64,000 nt of DNA from DASSUW01 sp963730535. Lineage in GTDB: Bacteria; Actinomycetota; Thermoleophilia; Solirubrobacterales; Solirubrobacteraceae. The notes below the pieces were generated by a model. That model searched no databases. It was not told the DNA's origin and saw only the letters and a list, made by a program, of their open reading frames with translations. Location: the NCBI GenBank assembly GCA_963730535.1, contig CAVSRU010000003.1:1-64000 (forward strand). The letters are read 5' to 3'. The translations under genes and the position numbers were made by a program. Position 1 is the first letter of the stretch; each line of letters opens with the position of its first letter. Shown one piece after another: positions 1 to 8,497 of the stretch.

Positions 1-7
1 GCATCGG

Positions 8-1582
8 CTATCCGGTGACTTCGAACGGCAGCTTCTGCCCGGCGGTGTAGTGCCCTGGCACGTGGCAGATGAGTTCGTACTTGCCGGGCTTGAGGTCGGC
101 TGACACGGTTTCCGAGGCGCCGGCGGCGAGGTCGCCGCCCTTGGCGAGGAACGTCGAGTGGTCGACCATGCCGCCGTCTACCTTTGCGGGCGCGGAGACC
201 ATCGCGAGCCCGTGCATCGTTGCGCCCTCGTTCTTGACGCCGAAGGTCACCTTGCCGGCCTTCACCGTCGGAGCGCTGGCTTTGACCCACATGTCGCCGA
301 GGGTCACGTCCACGTCGGCAGCGGCGGCGGACTGGCTGCCCTGCGCGCCGGAGCCGCCCATGTCGTGCCCTGCGGCCGCCTTCGGGGCGTGCTCGGTCTG
401 CAGGACGCCGATGGCGCCCTTGACCGCGTCGCCGAACGCGTGAGTGACGAAGGGGTAGTCGCCTTCTTCGTCGAGCGTGAACTCGGCCCACCCGCCCTGT
501 GACGGCGCGAGGTTCATGGTCTGACTGTCGGCGCCTGGCCTGCCTTCGACGACGGTGCGGTCGAACACCGTGCCGATAACGTGGAAGGCGCTCCAGATGC
601 TCGGGCCGGCGTTGAGGACGTACATCCGGACCCGCTCGCCCTTCTTGACGGTGATCGGGTTGTCCTTGTACTGGTTCGCGTAGCCGTTGAAGGCGATCAC
701 GTCGGGCTTCTTGGCCTCCATCTTGGCCATGTCTCCGCCCTTGCCGGGCTCGCCGAGGTAGTACTCCTGCTGGGTCATCCACAGCTCCCTGTCGACGGGA
801 GCCAGGTTCTTCGGCTTGACCACGAACATCCCGACCATGCCCATACCCGTGTGCATCAGCACCGGCTGGGTCGCGCAGTGGTACATGAAGACGCCGGGGT
901 GCTTGGCTACGAAGCGGTAGTGCATCGACTTGCCCGGTGCGAGGTCGGCGTAGCGCTTGCCGGGGTTGACCTCGGCCGAGTGGAAGTCGAGCGAGTGCGG
1001 CATCGTCACCTTCATCGCCTTGGTCGAGCCGTTGACGAGCGTGAAGTCCACCGTGTCACCCTCGTTGACGACCATCGGGCCGGAGACGCCGGTCCCGCGG
1101 TGGAGCTTGCCGTTCACCGCGAAGCTCCAGATCTCCGTCGGCGCAAGGTCCTTGGAGACCTGCGTGACGTGATGGAAGACGTCGACCTTGAACTTCTTCA
1201 CGGCCCCGACCGGGACCGGGGGCAGCGTCGCGTCGACCTTCTCGAACTTCTCGAACGCGATGCCCTTGGCGTCGGCCAGCGTCGGAGCCGTCGCCTCGGC
1301 GGTGGGCACGGCGGGCGCCTTGGCAGGCGCGGCGGCAGGACGCGCGGCACTCGGCTCGCCGCCTTCAGCGAACGCGAGGACGGCGAGCACGATCGCCAGA
1401 ACGGCGACCAGGACCGACAGGCCGACCCCGACCATCAGCCACTCGCGCCGGGCGCGATCGCGCCGCCAGTCTTCGGCCGTGATTTCGACGTGGACCGCGG
1501 GCGCCTGGTCGAGCCCCTCGGCTGCCTCGTAGTCGACGGGTGCCGTCGGGTGCTGCTCGGGATCTGGGGTGAGGGTCGGCAT
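8..1582 (-). CDS. NirK-like multicopper oxidase with extra C-terminal cupredoxin domain
   Basis: Membrane-anchored or secreted copper protein of 524 residues. The frame is open further upstream, but the ATG at 1582 is preceded by an AGGA box 7 nt away and starts a sensible protein: a charged cytoplasmic tail, one membrane helix (about 49-70), then two cupredoxin domains. Domain 1 carries the copper-ligand pattern HPGVFMYHC...MHTGMGM, and domain 2 the FVTHAFGDAVKGAIG stretch typical of NirK and related two-domain oxidases. A third cupredoxin follows (ELICHVPGHYTAGQ near the C-terminus). Nitrite reduction to NO is the family activity, but other substrates are possible, so the substrate is inferred. 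It is divergent from a winged-helix gene across an AT-rich 88-bp promoter region. Confidence 0.85.
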   Translation of the reverse strand: MPTLTPDPEQHPTAPVDYEAAEGLDQAPAVHVEITAEDWRRDRARREWLMVGVGLSVLVAVLAIVLAVLAFAEGGEPSAARPAAAPAKAPAVPTAEATAPTLADAKGIAFEKFEKVDATLPPVPVGAVKKFKVDVFHHVTQVSKDLAPTEIWSFAVNGKLHRGTGVSGPMVVNEGDTVDFTLVNGSTKAMKVTMPHSLDFHSAEVNPGKRYADLAPGKSMHYRFVAKHPGVFMYHCATQPVLMHTGMGMVGMFVVKPKNLAPVDRELWMTQQEYYLGEPGKGGDMAKMEAKKPDVIAFNGYANQYKDNPITVKKGERVRMYVLNAGPSIWSAFHVIGTVFDRTVVEGRPGADSQTMNLAPSQGGWAEFTLDEEGDYPFVTHAFGDAVKGAIGVLQTEHAPKAAAGHDMGGSGAQGSQSAAAADVDVTLGDMWVKASAPTVKAGKVTFGVKNEGATMHGLAMVSAPAKVDGGMVDHSTFLAKGGDLAAGASETVSADLKPGKYELICHVPGHYTAGQKLPFEVTG

Positions 1583-1632
1583 CGCCGCTTCCTGGTCCTG
1601 GATGGGACTGCTCGGTAAAATCACGACACACA

Positions 1633-1661
1633 ATACATGATTTCTATATCGTGTATATACT
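1633..1661. promoter_or_regulatory. AT-rich divergent promoter with imperfect operator palindrome
   Basis: An unusually AT-rich island in GC-rich DNA separates the multicopper oxidase from the winged-helix gene. ATACATGAT (1633-1641) and ATCGTGTAT (1648-1656) form an inverted repeat with 8 of 9 positions matching. TATACT at 1656-1661 fits a -10 box on the + strand and would place the start of transcription at or just before the ATG at 1671, so the regulator mRNA may be leaderless; no ribosome-binding site is visible before that ATG. Autoregulation by the adjacent gene is an inference. Confidence 0.55.
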
Positions 1662-1670
1662 TTCGCGAAT

Positions 1671-2009
1671 ATGATGTCCTCTAGAGCCGCGGAGATCGCC
1701 GGCCCGCCCGCGGCCGACTTCAAGCTCCTCACCAACCACGGCCAGACGCTGCTGCTGATCACGCACGACCCTCGCGCGCGGATGCGCGACATAGCCGCCC
1801 TGTTGAACATCACCGAACGAGCAGCCCAACGGATCGTGGCCGACCTCGTCAGGGCCGGGTACGTGCACCGCGAGCGCGACGGGCGACGCAACCGCTACAG
1901 CGTCAGGACCGAGCTCCCCCTGACCCTGCCGATCCAGCACGACATTCAGGTCGGATCCCTGCTCGCCGCCCTACTGCCGCAGCCCGAGCCGACCGACACC
2001 GCGACCTGA
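1671..2009 (+). CDS. Small winged-helix (MarR/ArsR-like) transcriptional regulator
   Basis: A 112-residue protein that is essentially one winged-helix domain. Residues about 18-75 give the helix-turn-helix (MRDIAALLNITERAAQRIV) followed by the wing (RERDGRRNRYSV). There is no visible metal or ligand-binding cysteine cluster. It is divergent from the multicopper oxidase, and the palindrome between them is the probable operator, so it most likely controls that oxidase and itself. Two ATG codons are adjacent at the start (1671 and 1674). The family assignment is clear at the fold level; the signal sensed is unknown. Confidence 0.75.
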   Translation: MMSSRAAEIAGPPAADFKLLTNHGQTLLLITHDPRARMRDIAALLNITERAAQRIVADLVRAGYVHRERDGRRNRYSVRTELPLTLPIQHDIQVGSLLAALLPQPEPTDTAT

Positions 2010-2111
2010 CCCGCGGTCCCGAAGCGGGGCGATGCCCAGCGTTTCGGCTCGGTCCGCGGCCGCCAAGTGCGCATGCCTTTGCACTCGCCGGTTGCAGGCA
2101 TCGAGGCTCCC

Positions 2112-2300
2112 GCTACGAAAAGGCCGATGAGCGCCCTAGTCGGCCGTAACGCCCGGAGAATGGACGCAAAATCCGAGAAAGTCTGGAATCGATCTCGACC
2201 GCCAGATTTGAAGGAATCGCCTGCAAAGCGGCCGAATTTAGCGGACAGGAGGGCACGACTGAAAATCGTGGTGTCCCCGGTTCGAGTCCGGGTCTCGCCA
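2112..2300 (+). repeat. 189-nt dispersed repeat ending in a tRNA-Phe-like 3' half, copy 1
   Basis: Aligned by eye without gaps to 10294-10482, which is the same length; about 135 of 189 positions match, and the last 47 nt match at about 44 positions. The conserved tail (2254-2300) folds as tRNA: anticodon stem CACGA/TCGTG around loop CTGAAAA (anticodon GAA, Phe), a 5-nt variable region, T stem CCCGG/CCGGG around TTCGAGT, then TCTCGCC plus discriminator A. No matching 5' acceptor or D arm is present, so this is not a working tRNA gene. The head (2112-2253) is less conserved but clearly related between copies. Confidence 0.8.
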
Positions 2301-2377
2301 TCTCCAGGCACCGAAATCCCGCATGGCGACGGATTCTCTAGTTGCGGGTGAATGCCGGGGCGGCCAGCGTCGCTGGC

Positions 2378-2427
2378 ACACGAAACGGTCGTGGTGGTGT
2401 CCTCGCTTCGAATCCGGGTCCGCGCCC
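2378..2427 (+). repeat. Degenerate tail copy of the tRNA-like repeat
   Basis: This stretch resembles the last part of the 189-nt element (GTGGTGTCC..., TTCGAATCCGGGTC), but the anticodon arm is degraded and the 189-nt head is not recognisable upstream. It lies about 80 bp after copy 1 in the same orientation. Confidence 0.45.
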
Positions 2428-2549
2428 AGCCCCAAACGCCTGCAAACCGTGGTTGTCGTGACTCAGCCAGCCCAGCGCCCTGTGGCGATCGAAATGGCCA
2501 TCGGCCTTTCCGGTCTTTTCAGCACGCGCCGAGGCGGCGACCGCCGGGC

Positions 2550-2669
2550 GTCGAGGTGCGCCGCGAAGTGTTCCTGCGCCTTTCGGAGCAAATCGGCGCA
2601 CTCGTCGAGCAAGGCGCCAGCGAGCAAGAGGTCCTCGAGGATTTCGCTGCCAGCCGCCGTCGTCGTTGA
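2550..2669 (+). pseudogene. Antitoxin remnant (C-terminal part) of a PIN-type toxin-antitoxin pair
   Basis: The last 39 codons before the TGA at 2667 encode a plausible small antitoxin C-terminus (EVFLRLSEQIGALVEQGA, then SEQEVLEDFAA). Upstream in the same frame the sequence is not protein-like, so the N-terminal part is lost or displaced. The stop overlaps the TTG start of the PIN gene (TTGA), the tight coupling usual for toxin-antitoxin operons. Family assignment rests on the neighbour and on length. Confidence 0.45.
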
Positions 2670-3074
2670 CGCCAAACATCGTCCTCTCAGCGCTCATCGG
2701 CGGCCGCGCACGGCTCGTCATCGCCTCCCCACACCCGCCGCGCTGCGTCGCCGCCGAAGCCGTCGCGTTGGAGATCGCCCGCCACATCCCACACCTGGCC
2801 AGCAAGCGGCGCCTGGACCCCGCGCTGCCGCTCGCCGCGCTTCAAGTGATGCCGATCGACTGAAGGGCCGCCGCCGACTGCGACGCCCGTCGTCAGGACG
2901 CCGAGCAGCGCATCGCCGCCCGCGGCTCCGACGATTGGCCCACCGTCGCGCTCGCACTCACCCTCAACCTGCCCGTCTGGTCACGAGACAACGACCACAC
3001 CGTCGCCGGCCCCGACGTCTACACACCACTGCGACCTCCTCGACGCACTCCGCGACGCCGGCCACATCGAATAG
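2666..3074 (+). pseudogene. PIN-domain toxin (VapC-like), inactivated
   Basis: The frame begins TPNIVLSALIGG, a PIN-domain start in which the usual first aspartate is not seen, and continues to an in-frame TGA at 2861. Beyond that stop the same frame gives the C-terminal PIN signature (DDWPTVALALTLNLPVW, then SRDND), and a one-frame shift near 2975-3030 restores LLDALRDAGHIE and a TAG at 3072. One nonsense mutation and at least one frameshift mean no full toxin can be made. PIN proteins are Mg-dependent RNases; here the locus looks like a relic. Confidence 0.6.
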
Positions 3075-3172
3075 GCAGGGCCCTGCTGGCGGGCCCGCCG
3101 CGCTGGTTCGGGCAGCGACCCGCGAGCGCGTGGGCGACACCGACCTCTTTGAGGTGCGAACCGAACCGCGAC

Positions 3173-4159
3173 CTAGGATCGGATCGCGGGCTCAGTGCTG
3201 GCAATGATGCCGATGGTGCCCGTGATGCGCATCGGCGCCGGCGCCGGAAACGGCTGCGGCCGGCACGATCGCGCGCAGGAGCATGCGTGCACACCACCAT
3301 TGCCGTTGCGAGCGCATTGAATCGCCGCGGCCGCGCGGCGTGTGGTTCCGGAACGCCGGTCGAGGACTTGGCCGAGGCGTTCGCGGACGTCGGTGTCGCC
3401 GAGACCGACAAGCGCCGGCGGGCGTGCGCGCTCGGCAGTGGCCGCCTTGCAGATCACGCTCGCCAGTGCGACGCGGTCGTTGTTGTGCCGCAGCGCCCAA
3501 CGGTCCGCGTCGCGTTCGAGGTGGAACGCGAGCTCGCGTACGCCCCGGCCGCTCCCCGGCACCGCGCGACCGAGCGCCCGAAGTCCCACGGCAAGCAGCA
3601 TCACGAAGCGGTGCCGTCGCGCGATGTGCCCTGCCTCATGGTCCAGTGCCTGCGGCCAGCTCGTCGTCGTCGAGCGATGCGAGGGCTCCGGCCGAGACCA
3701 CGATCCGTGGGCGAACGAGTCCAGCGACCGCGAACAGCGACATCGGAGCCGCCCAAGATCAGGCTGTTCCTCGGTCCGAGGCCGACCGCATGCTTTGCGA
3801 CGAGGCGCCGAGCCGCACGGGCGTCACGCACGGTGGCGACGACAGCCAGACGAGCGACGTCGCCAGAACGATGCCCGGGACGTACAAGCGAGAGGTCTGC
3901 GACGCCGTGTCCCTCGACGGCCAGCTCCGATCGGCTCACGGGCAGCGCCACGTGGGCGCACCAGTGCGTGAGCGCGCGAAGAGCCCGGTGCGCGGGAGGA
4001 AGAACAACAAGTAGATGACCGCGAGCAGACAGACGAGCCCCGCAGTGCGAGCGAGCTCAGCCACAGCACGATCGCGGTGACGGGGGCGACGCGCTGAAGG
4101 CGCAGCGCATGCGGTAGGACGATGCCCGCGGCGGTGATCGCTGCGAGCGCCGCGGTCAT
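3173..4159 (-). pseudogene. M56 (BlaR1-like) membrane metallopeptidase, frame-broken
   Basis: Starts with the ATG at 4159, overlapping the end of the BlaI gene by 4 bp. Reading across several frame changes recovers an M56-like protein: N-terminal membrane helices (AGIVLPHAL; LVCLLAVIYLLFFLPR), a middle segment ending VVSAGALASLDDDELA, and the zinc-protease motif HEAGH near 3630-3650 followed by RRHRFVMLLAVGLRALG. About six single-base shifts are needed, although the amino acid sequence between them stays convincing. M56 proteins pair with BlaI repressors and cleave them on a signal. It is unclear whether the breaks are real or sequence errors. Confidence 0.65.
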
Positions 4160-4542
4160 CGCTTGCGGCGTCTTTCGTTCATCTCGCGCGCGAGCTCGCG
4201 CAGATCGGTCAGCTCATCGTCTCCGAGCCCACCGATCAGCTGTGCAAGCGCAGCCTCCCGGGCAGCCTTCGAGGCCCCGGCGAAAGTCTGCGCAATGGAG
4301 CGGGAGAGATATTCGGCCTCGGAGACCAGCGGCCGGTACTCGAAAGCGTTGCCGACCTTGTGGCGTGACAGCAGATTGCGGTCGGCCAGGCGATTGAGGA
4401 CCGTCTGAATGGTGTTGTAGGCCCCCCGGTAGCGCGGCGGGAGCGCGCTGCGCACCTGCTCGACGGTTGCTCTCCCGAGGCGCCAGACGGCCGCCATCAC
4501 CTGCGTCTGCAACTCCCCAGTGAGCGGCGTCACGTCGGCCAT
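4156..4542 (-). CDS. BlaI/MecI/CopY-family transcriptional repressor
   Basis: A 128-residue protein with the BlaI winged helix at about 8-75: LTGELQTQVMAAVWRLG, then TVEQVRSALPPR and AYNTIQTVLNRLADRNLL, followed by a dimerisation region (SEAEYLSRSIAQTFAG...). Length and layout are normal for the family. It forms an operon with the M56 gene downstream through an ATGA overlap. BlaI proteins bind dyads as dimers and are inactivated by proteolysis triggered by the M56 partner. A CCTAC-N5-GTAGG dyad about 100 bp upstream, also present before both LVIVD genes, is the candidate operator. A link to copper or redox stress is inferred from the neighbours only. Confidence 0.88.
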   Translation of the reverse strand: MADVTPLTGELQTQVMAAVWRLGRATVEQVRSALPPRYRGAYNTIQTVLNRLADRNLLSRHKVGNAFEYRPLVSEAEYLSRSIAQTFAGASKAAREAALAQLIGGLGDDELTDLRELAREMNERRRKR

Positions 4543-4640
4543 CGGGGCAAGTATGAGGCTCCCGGGCCGGCTGTGATTCGAAGGGGAATCGCCAGCGCCG
4601 GGAGTCTCGATAGGAGAGCGCCCGGGAGGGGAACACGCGT

Positions 4641-4655
4641 CCTACACGCCGTAGG
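4641..4655. promoter_or_regulatory. CCTAC-N5-GTAGG dyad, site 1 (candidate BlaI operator)
   Basis: CCTAC ACGCC GTAGG, 99 bp upstream of the BlaI start and followed by TGTACC. The same 5-5-5 dyad occurs at 6431 and 10094, both upstream of LVIVD-repeat genes. Assignment to BlaI is inferred from position. Confidence 0.5.
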
Positions 4656-4758
4656 TGTACCACGACCGCACCGATCTCGTCGGGCGACGCGTCCAGCATG
4701 TACGCGAGAGGGCGGCCGTAGCCGCCCTCTCCTGGACTTCGGTGTGTGCCTGCGCTGC

Positions 4759-6358
4759 TCACTCCTCCATCGTCTGCGGGTTCAGGTGATCCACCAGCTT
4801 CGAGCGCCCCGGCTTCGGGACGATCGCCCGGTACACGACCATCCCCTCCGCGAGGGCGTTGTTCTCGACGCCGTCAGACGCGTAGACGGGAATCCCCGGT
4901 CCCGTCTTGAACATCGGCCCCGTGTACGGGTACGCGGACCAGGTGCCCGAGTCCTGCTGCGGGTCGTAGTACGCGATCTCCTTCAAGCGCGTCGGCTTGC
5001 TGAAGTCGATCACGTCGTACCGCCCGTGTACCAGGCGTTGACGAGCAGGTCCCGCTTGATGCCCATGACGGCCATGCCCATGTGCGCCGAGCAGTACTCG
5101 GTCGCGCCCGGGTCAGGCCGCAGGTCGCCGACGTGGAACTCGCTCAGGAAGTTCCCCTCCATGTCGGTGAAGAACATCCTGCCGGTCTTGTGGGTCTCCG
5201 CCGGCCGGGTTCCACGGCCGCGGCAGATACGTCGTCATCGTCGGGCAGCCCGACCCGAACGACTCGTCGACCCAGTTCACCACGGTGCCGTCGTTGTTGA
5301 ACATCACCGAGTGGAAGAAGTCGACCGCCCCCGGGATCTGCGCGTTGGCGCCGCCGGTGACCTCGTCGTCGCCGACGAGCATCGGGTCCTCGGTCATCGG
5401 GATGCCGTCCTCGTCGATCTCCCACACCTGGCCCTGCTCGGCGCACGCCGCGCCGGCCATGCGGTGCTCGACGTGCACGATGATGTCGTGGCAGGCGACC
5501 GCGGCGGTCTCGAGAGGAGCCGCCGGCGTGCTGCACAGGCCTCGCTCGCACCACTCGATCCTGCCGTCCGGGTCACCCGGATAGGAGATCCTGGGCTGGA
5601 CGTCGAGCTCCTGGGACGCCGCGGGGTTGTCCAGCGGCACCTCGACAACCTGGATCACGCCGTGCAGCGGGTTGGCGGGGCTGCCCGGGTCCTCGTCGTA
5701 CGGGTTGGCGGTGTTCAGGTACTCCGTGTCACCGCACGTCGGCCCCGCCCGCAGCGGGTACGAGGAGACGTAGACGAGCAGCTTGCCGGTCTCCTCGATC
5801 TCGCCCGGCCACGCCGTGATCGTGTGCGCGCCGCAGTCGGTGTAGACGGCCTTCACCTGCCGGACGGTGGCGAAGGGGTTCGCCGGGTTGTCGCTCATCT
5901 CGAAGATGCGCACGCCCTCCCAGCCGGTCGGATCGCCATGGTTCGCCGCGGTGACCGTGGGGCGCTCCACACTCCGGACTCACCATCGTGCGGTCCACCG
6001 CGAGCATGAGCAGGTCGGGGACGCCGTTGCCGTTGCGGTCCCAGACGATCGGGTCGGCCTGCAGGCCGTCGCACTGCACGTCCTTGACCAGTCGAGGCGC
6101 CGCCGGATTCGAGATGTCGAAGATCCGCACGCCGCCGCGCGGCGCGGTCCCGGGCGGGAACCCGGCGTCGCCGGTGTAGTAGCCGGAGAACGCGTGATTC
6201 CCCCAGAACGCGAAGTCCGAGTTCGTCGCCTGGTTCGGCGACGTGAACAGCTCGTCCATCTTGAAGCTCTGATCGGGCACGTGCGTGGCGGACGCCGTGC
6301 CAGGTAACAGCCCGACCATGACGACCGCGGCTGCGAGCAAACGGAGCGCAGTTCTCAT
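4759..6358 (-). pseudogene. Secreted LVIVD-repeat beta-propeller protein, frame-broken paralogue
   Basis: Start ATG at 6358, with GGAGGGA six bases upstream; the protein opens with a signal peptide (ALRLLAAAVVMVGLLPGTASA). Three or more frame changes (near 5970, 5200 and 5010) are needed to read through to the end: segment 6358-about 5970, then ERPTVTAANHGDPTGWEG to about 5210, then a segment containing MFFTDMEGNFLSEFHVGDL, then MIDFSKPTRLKEIAYY to HLNPQTMEE. The repeats (VRIFDISNPAAPRLV; VRIFEMSDNPANPF) match the intact paralogue at 8498-9883, and both end in a similar HLNPQT motif. LVIVD proteins are extracellular or surface proteins of unknown activity. Confidence 0.7.
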
Positions 6359-6430
6359 GCGCACTCCCTCCCCCTGGTGGTGATGAGCGGCTCCGGTCTG
6401 CCCCAGACCAGAGGCCGGGATTCGAGAGCT

Positions 6431-6445
6431 CCTACATCACGTAGG
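6431..6445. promoter_or_regulatory. CCTAC-N5-GTAGG dyad, site 2
   Basis: CCTAC ATCAC GTAGG, extended by one pair (T/A) on each side. It lies 73 bp upstream of the LVIVD paralogue start at 6358 and downstream of the sugar dehydrogenase. This is the best-placed of the three sites for repressing a promoter. Confidence 0.5.
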
Positions 6446-6480
6446 ACGCCGCAAACATCGGCATGTCAGAAACCAGACGT

Positions 6481-6512
6481 GGCGCCGGCCGGCCCGCCGC
6501 CGGGCCGGCGCC
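6481..6512 (-). terminator. Terminator-like hairpin after the sugar dehydrogenase
   Basis: GGCGCCGGCC (6481-6490) pairs perfectly with GGCCGGCGCC (6503-6512) around a 12-nt loop, just beyond the stop of the sugar dehydrogenase at 6520. There is no clear U tract, as is common in GC-rich actinobacteria. Confidence 0.55.
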
Positions 6513-6519
6513 GACGCCG

Positions 6520-7884
6520 TCAGCCGCTCGGACGCACAAACCGATACACCCGGCCCGTGGTGCCCGTCGGGCCTGCCTCGTCGGAACCGAGCACGTACAT
6601 CTCGCCGGCGAGGTCCTGGCCGAAGCCCGAGGAGAAAGTGGCCCAGCCGGCGGGTCCCGGCCGGTTGGTGACCTGCAGCTGCTGCATCTTCCACAGGCCC
6701 GTCTTGCGCGGCTTGGCCACGAACAGCGACCCGTCCGGCTCCTCCTCTTCGCGGCTCCAGTCCCCGAAGATGTAGTCGCCCGAGAACTGGCGCAGCTCCG
6801 TGCCGCGGTACACGTGACCGCCCACGATGGCGTGTCCGAGGCCACCGCCGAGTGGGTTGTGCTCGTTCTGGTACTCGATCACCGGGTCGATGAGCGGATC
6901 GCCGGCTCGCGGATGCGGCGCACCGACGACGTCGGGACATTCGGACGGCGATTCGTCCGGGTTGTCCGTAGAGAAGCAGTGCGCGCCCTCCTTGACGTTC
7001 CAGCCGAAGTTGCCGCCGCTGACGGCGATGCTGACCTCCTCCCAGAGGTTCTGGCCCGCGTCGCCGACGAACAGGTCGCGGCTGCCGCCCATGTCGAACG
7101 ACATGCGGTACGGGTTTCGGAGGCCGTAGGCCCAGATCTCGTCGCACCCGTCGGCGCAGCCCGGCGTGCCGGCGAGCGGGTTGCTGGCCGGGATCGCGTA
7201 CGGAGCGCCCCGATCGACGTCGATGCGGAGGATGTTCCCGAGCAGGTTCTGCTGGATGTCCTGTCCGTTGCCGCCCTCGTTGGCCGCGTACCAATCCTCC
7301 ACGTGGCCGAGGCCGACGTCGTCAGCGCCGCCGCCGTCGCCGATCGACATGTACAGGTAGCCGTCGCGCGGCCCGAAGGCCAGCGTGCCGCCGTTGTGGT
7401 TGAACTGCGGTTTGTCGATCTCGAGCAGCACCCGCTCCGATGCCGGATCGGCGCGATTCGGATCTGCGGCCGAGACGCGGAACTCGGAGACGCGGGCCGT
7501 GTGGTCGTACCCGGCGGGTGCCCCCGGGCGGAGCGGCGCGCTGTAGTAGACGAAGAACCTCCCGTTGGCCGCATAGCCGGGGTGGAACGCGAGGCCGAGC
7601 ACCCCGCGCTCGTCGAAGTCGGGCATCAGCGGGACGATCCGGCTGCGGAGGTCCAGGAACGGCGTCGGCAGCAGCGTGCCGTCGGCCGTGAACACGCGAA
7701 TGGTGCCGGCCTGGTCGACGATGAAGCGGCGTCCGCTGCCGTCGGCCACCGGGACGAGGGCGATCGGCGAGGTCAGCCCGTCGGCGACGAGCCGTACGCC
7801 GACGGCCGGCCCCTGGGCCTCGGCGGGAGCCGCGACTAAGGCGAGCGCGGCGGCCGCGGACAGCGCGGCGATGAAACGAAGCAT
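6520..7884 (-). CDS. Secreted PQQ-dependent sugar dehydrogenase (glucose/sorbosone dehydrogenase family)
   Basis: A 454-residue protein with a signal peptide (LRFIAALSAAAALALVAAPAEA) and the six-bladed GSDH beta-propeller: GLTSPIALVPVADGSGR at blade 1, DERGVLGLAFHPGYAANG, FNHNGGTLAFGPRDGYLYMS with the IGDGGGADD calcium/PQQ region, GNILRIDVDRG, IWAYGLRNPYRMSFD, and IVGGHVYRG. These are the classic family blocks, and the length is normal. The enzyme would oxidise sugars outside the membrane using PQQ. It shares strand with the SOD-like and LVIVD genes upstream, with a 22-bp gap to the SOD-like gene, so cotranscription is likely. Confidence 0.9.
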   Translation of the reverse strand: MLRFIAALSAAAALALVAAPAEAQGPAVGVRLVADGLTSPIALVPVADGSGRRFIVDQAGTIRVFTADGTLLPTPFLDLRSRIVPLMPDFDERGVLGLAFHPGYAANGRFFVYYSAPLRPGAPAGYDHTARVSEFRVSAADPNRADPASERVLLEIDKPQFNHNGGTLAFGPRDGYLYMSIGDGGGADDVGLGHVEDWYAANEGGNGQDIQQNLLGNILRIDVDRGAPYAIPASNPLAGTPGCADGCDEIWAYGLRNPYRMSFDMGGSRDLFVGDAGQNLWEEVSIAVSGGNFGWNVKEGAHCFSTDNPDESPSECPDVVGAPHPRAGDPLIDPVIEYQNEHNPLGGGLGHAIVGGHVYRGTELRQFSGDYIFGDWSREEEEPDGSLFVAKPRKTGLWKMQQLQVTNRPGPAGWATFSSGFGQDLAGEMYVLGSDEAGPTGTTGRVYRFVRPSG

Positions 7885-7906
7885 GTCAATCCCCTCCTGT
7901 CGATCG

Positions 7907-8407
7907 TCACCCGAGATCGGCGCATGCGATCTTCGGGCCGCCGGCGGTGGTGCCCCCCGGCGGGATGAAATGGATCACCACGGACTGCGCCTCCGGTCGC
8001 GCGATCCAGTCCGCGCTTCCGCGCCCGTGGGCCACGCCGCCGGAGTTGGCCGTGATGCCGGCCATCGGGTCGTCCGTCGACGACAGCCAGAGCTCATTGG
8101 GCGGCATCGCAGGACCGGCGGGATCGTTCTTGTAGTGGCCGCCGCCCGGGTTCGCGGCCGAGCACGGCGCGTTGTGCAGATGCGCCGCGTACGTCGTCGC
8201 CGGCTCGAGCCCGCGCACGACGACCTTGCCCGACGTGCCCGCGTCAGTCCGTGTGAGCGTCGCGAACCTCTCGATGTCAAGGCCCATGGCGGCGCCGTCC
8301 GGCAGTGTCTGGAACGTGCCTCGAACCTGCGCGGGGCCGGCGAGCGCCGGCGCCGCCCCGAGCGCCACGACCACGACGGCGGCGCCCGCCCATCTTGTTG
8401 CTCTCAT
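7907..8407 (-). CDS. Secreted Cu/Zn superoxide dismutase-like protein
   Basis: The ATG at 8407 is chosen over an upstream GTG because AGGAG lies 5 nt before it and the signal peptide (WAGAAVVVVALGAAPALA) follows directly. The mature part of about 140 residues shows a beta-sandwich pattern with YAAHLHNAPCSAA, GGHYKNDPAGP and a C-terminal SVVIHFIPPGG...ACADLG, reminiscent of the HxH, GGH and IH...C elements of Cu/Zn SOD. Two cysteines are placed to form the family disulphide. Not all copper and zinc ligands can be assigned by eye, so SOD activity is uncertain; a CHRD-like domain is the alternative. It is the upstream neighbour of the sugar dehydrogenase. Confidence 0.6.
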   Translation of the reverse strand: MRATRWAGAAVVVVALGAAPALAGPAQVRGTFQTLPDGAAMGLDIERFATLTRTDAGTSGKVVVRGLEPATTYAAHLHNAPCSAANPGGGHYKNDPAGPAMPPNELWLSSTDDPMAGITANSGGVAHGRGSADWIARPEAQSVVIHFIPPGGTTAGGPKIACADLG

Positions 8408-8457
8408 GGAAGCTCCTCTCACGGCGCTACCGCGTCTCCTGCCTACCGGTGAACCCG

Positions 8458-8491
8458 GGCTGCGGCCGGCCCCGAGGGACCGGCCGCAGCC
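8458..8491 (-). terminator. Strong GC hairpin after LVIVD gene
   Basis: GGCTGCGGCCGG (8458-8469) pairs perfectly with CCGGCCGCAGCC (8480-8491) around a 10-nt loop, just past the stop of the LVIVD gene at 8498. It could terminate or attenuate transcription into the SOD-like and dehydrogenase genes. Confidence 0.6.
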
Positions 8492-8497
8492 GGCGGG

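Noticed and set aside
2254..2300. A complete tRNA-Phe gene
   Set aside because: The anticodon and T arms are perfect, but no acceptor 5' strand or D arm exists at the right distance upstream; it is a 3' half within a longer repeat.
2323..3207. A long + strand ORF through the toxin-antitoxin region
   Set aside because: Its composition is Arg/His/Ala-rich with no domain, and it runs out of phase with the PIN and antitoxin readings.
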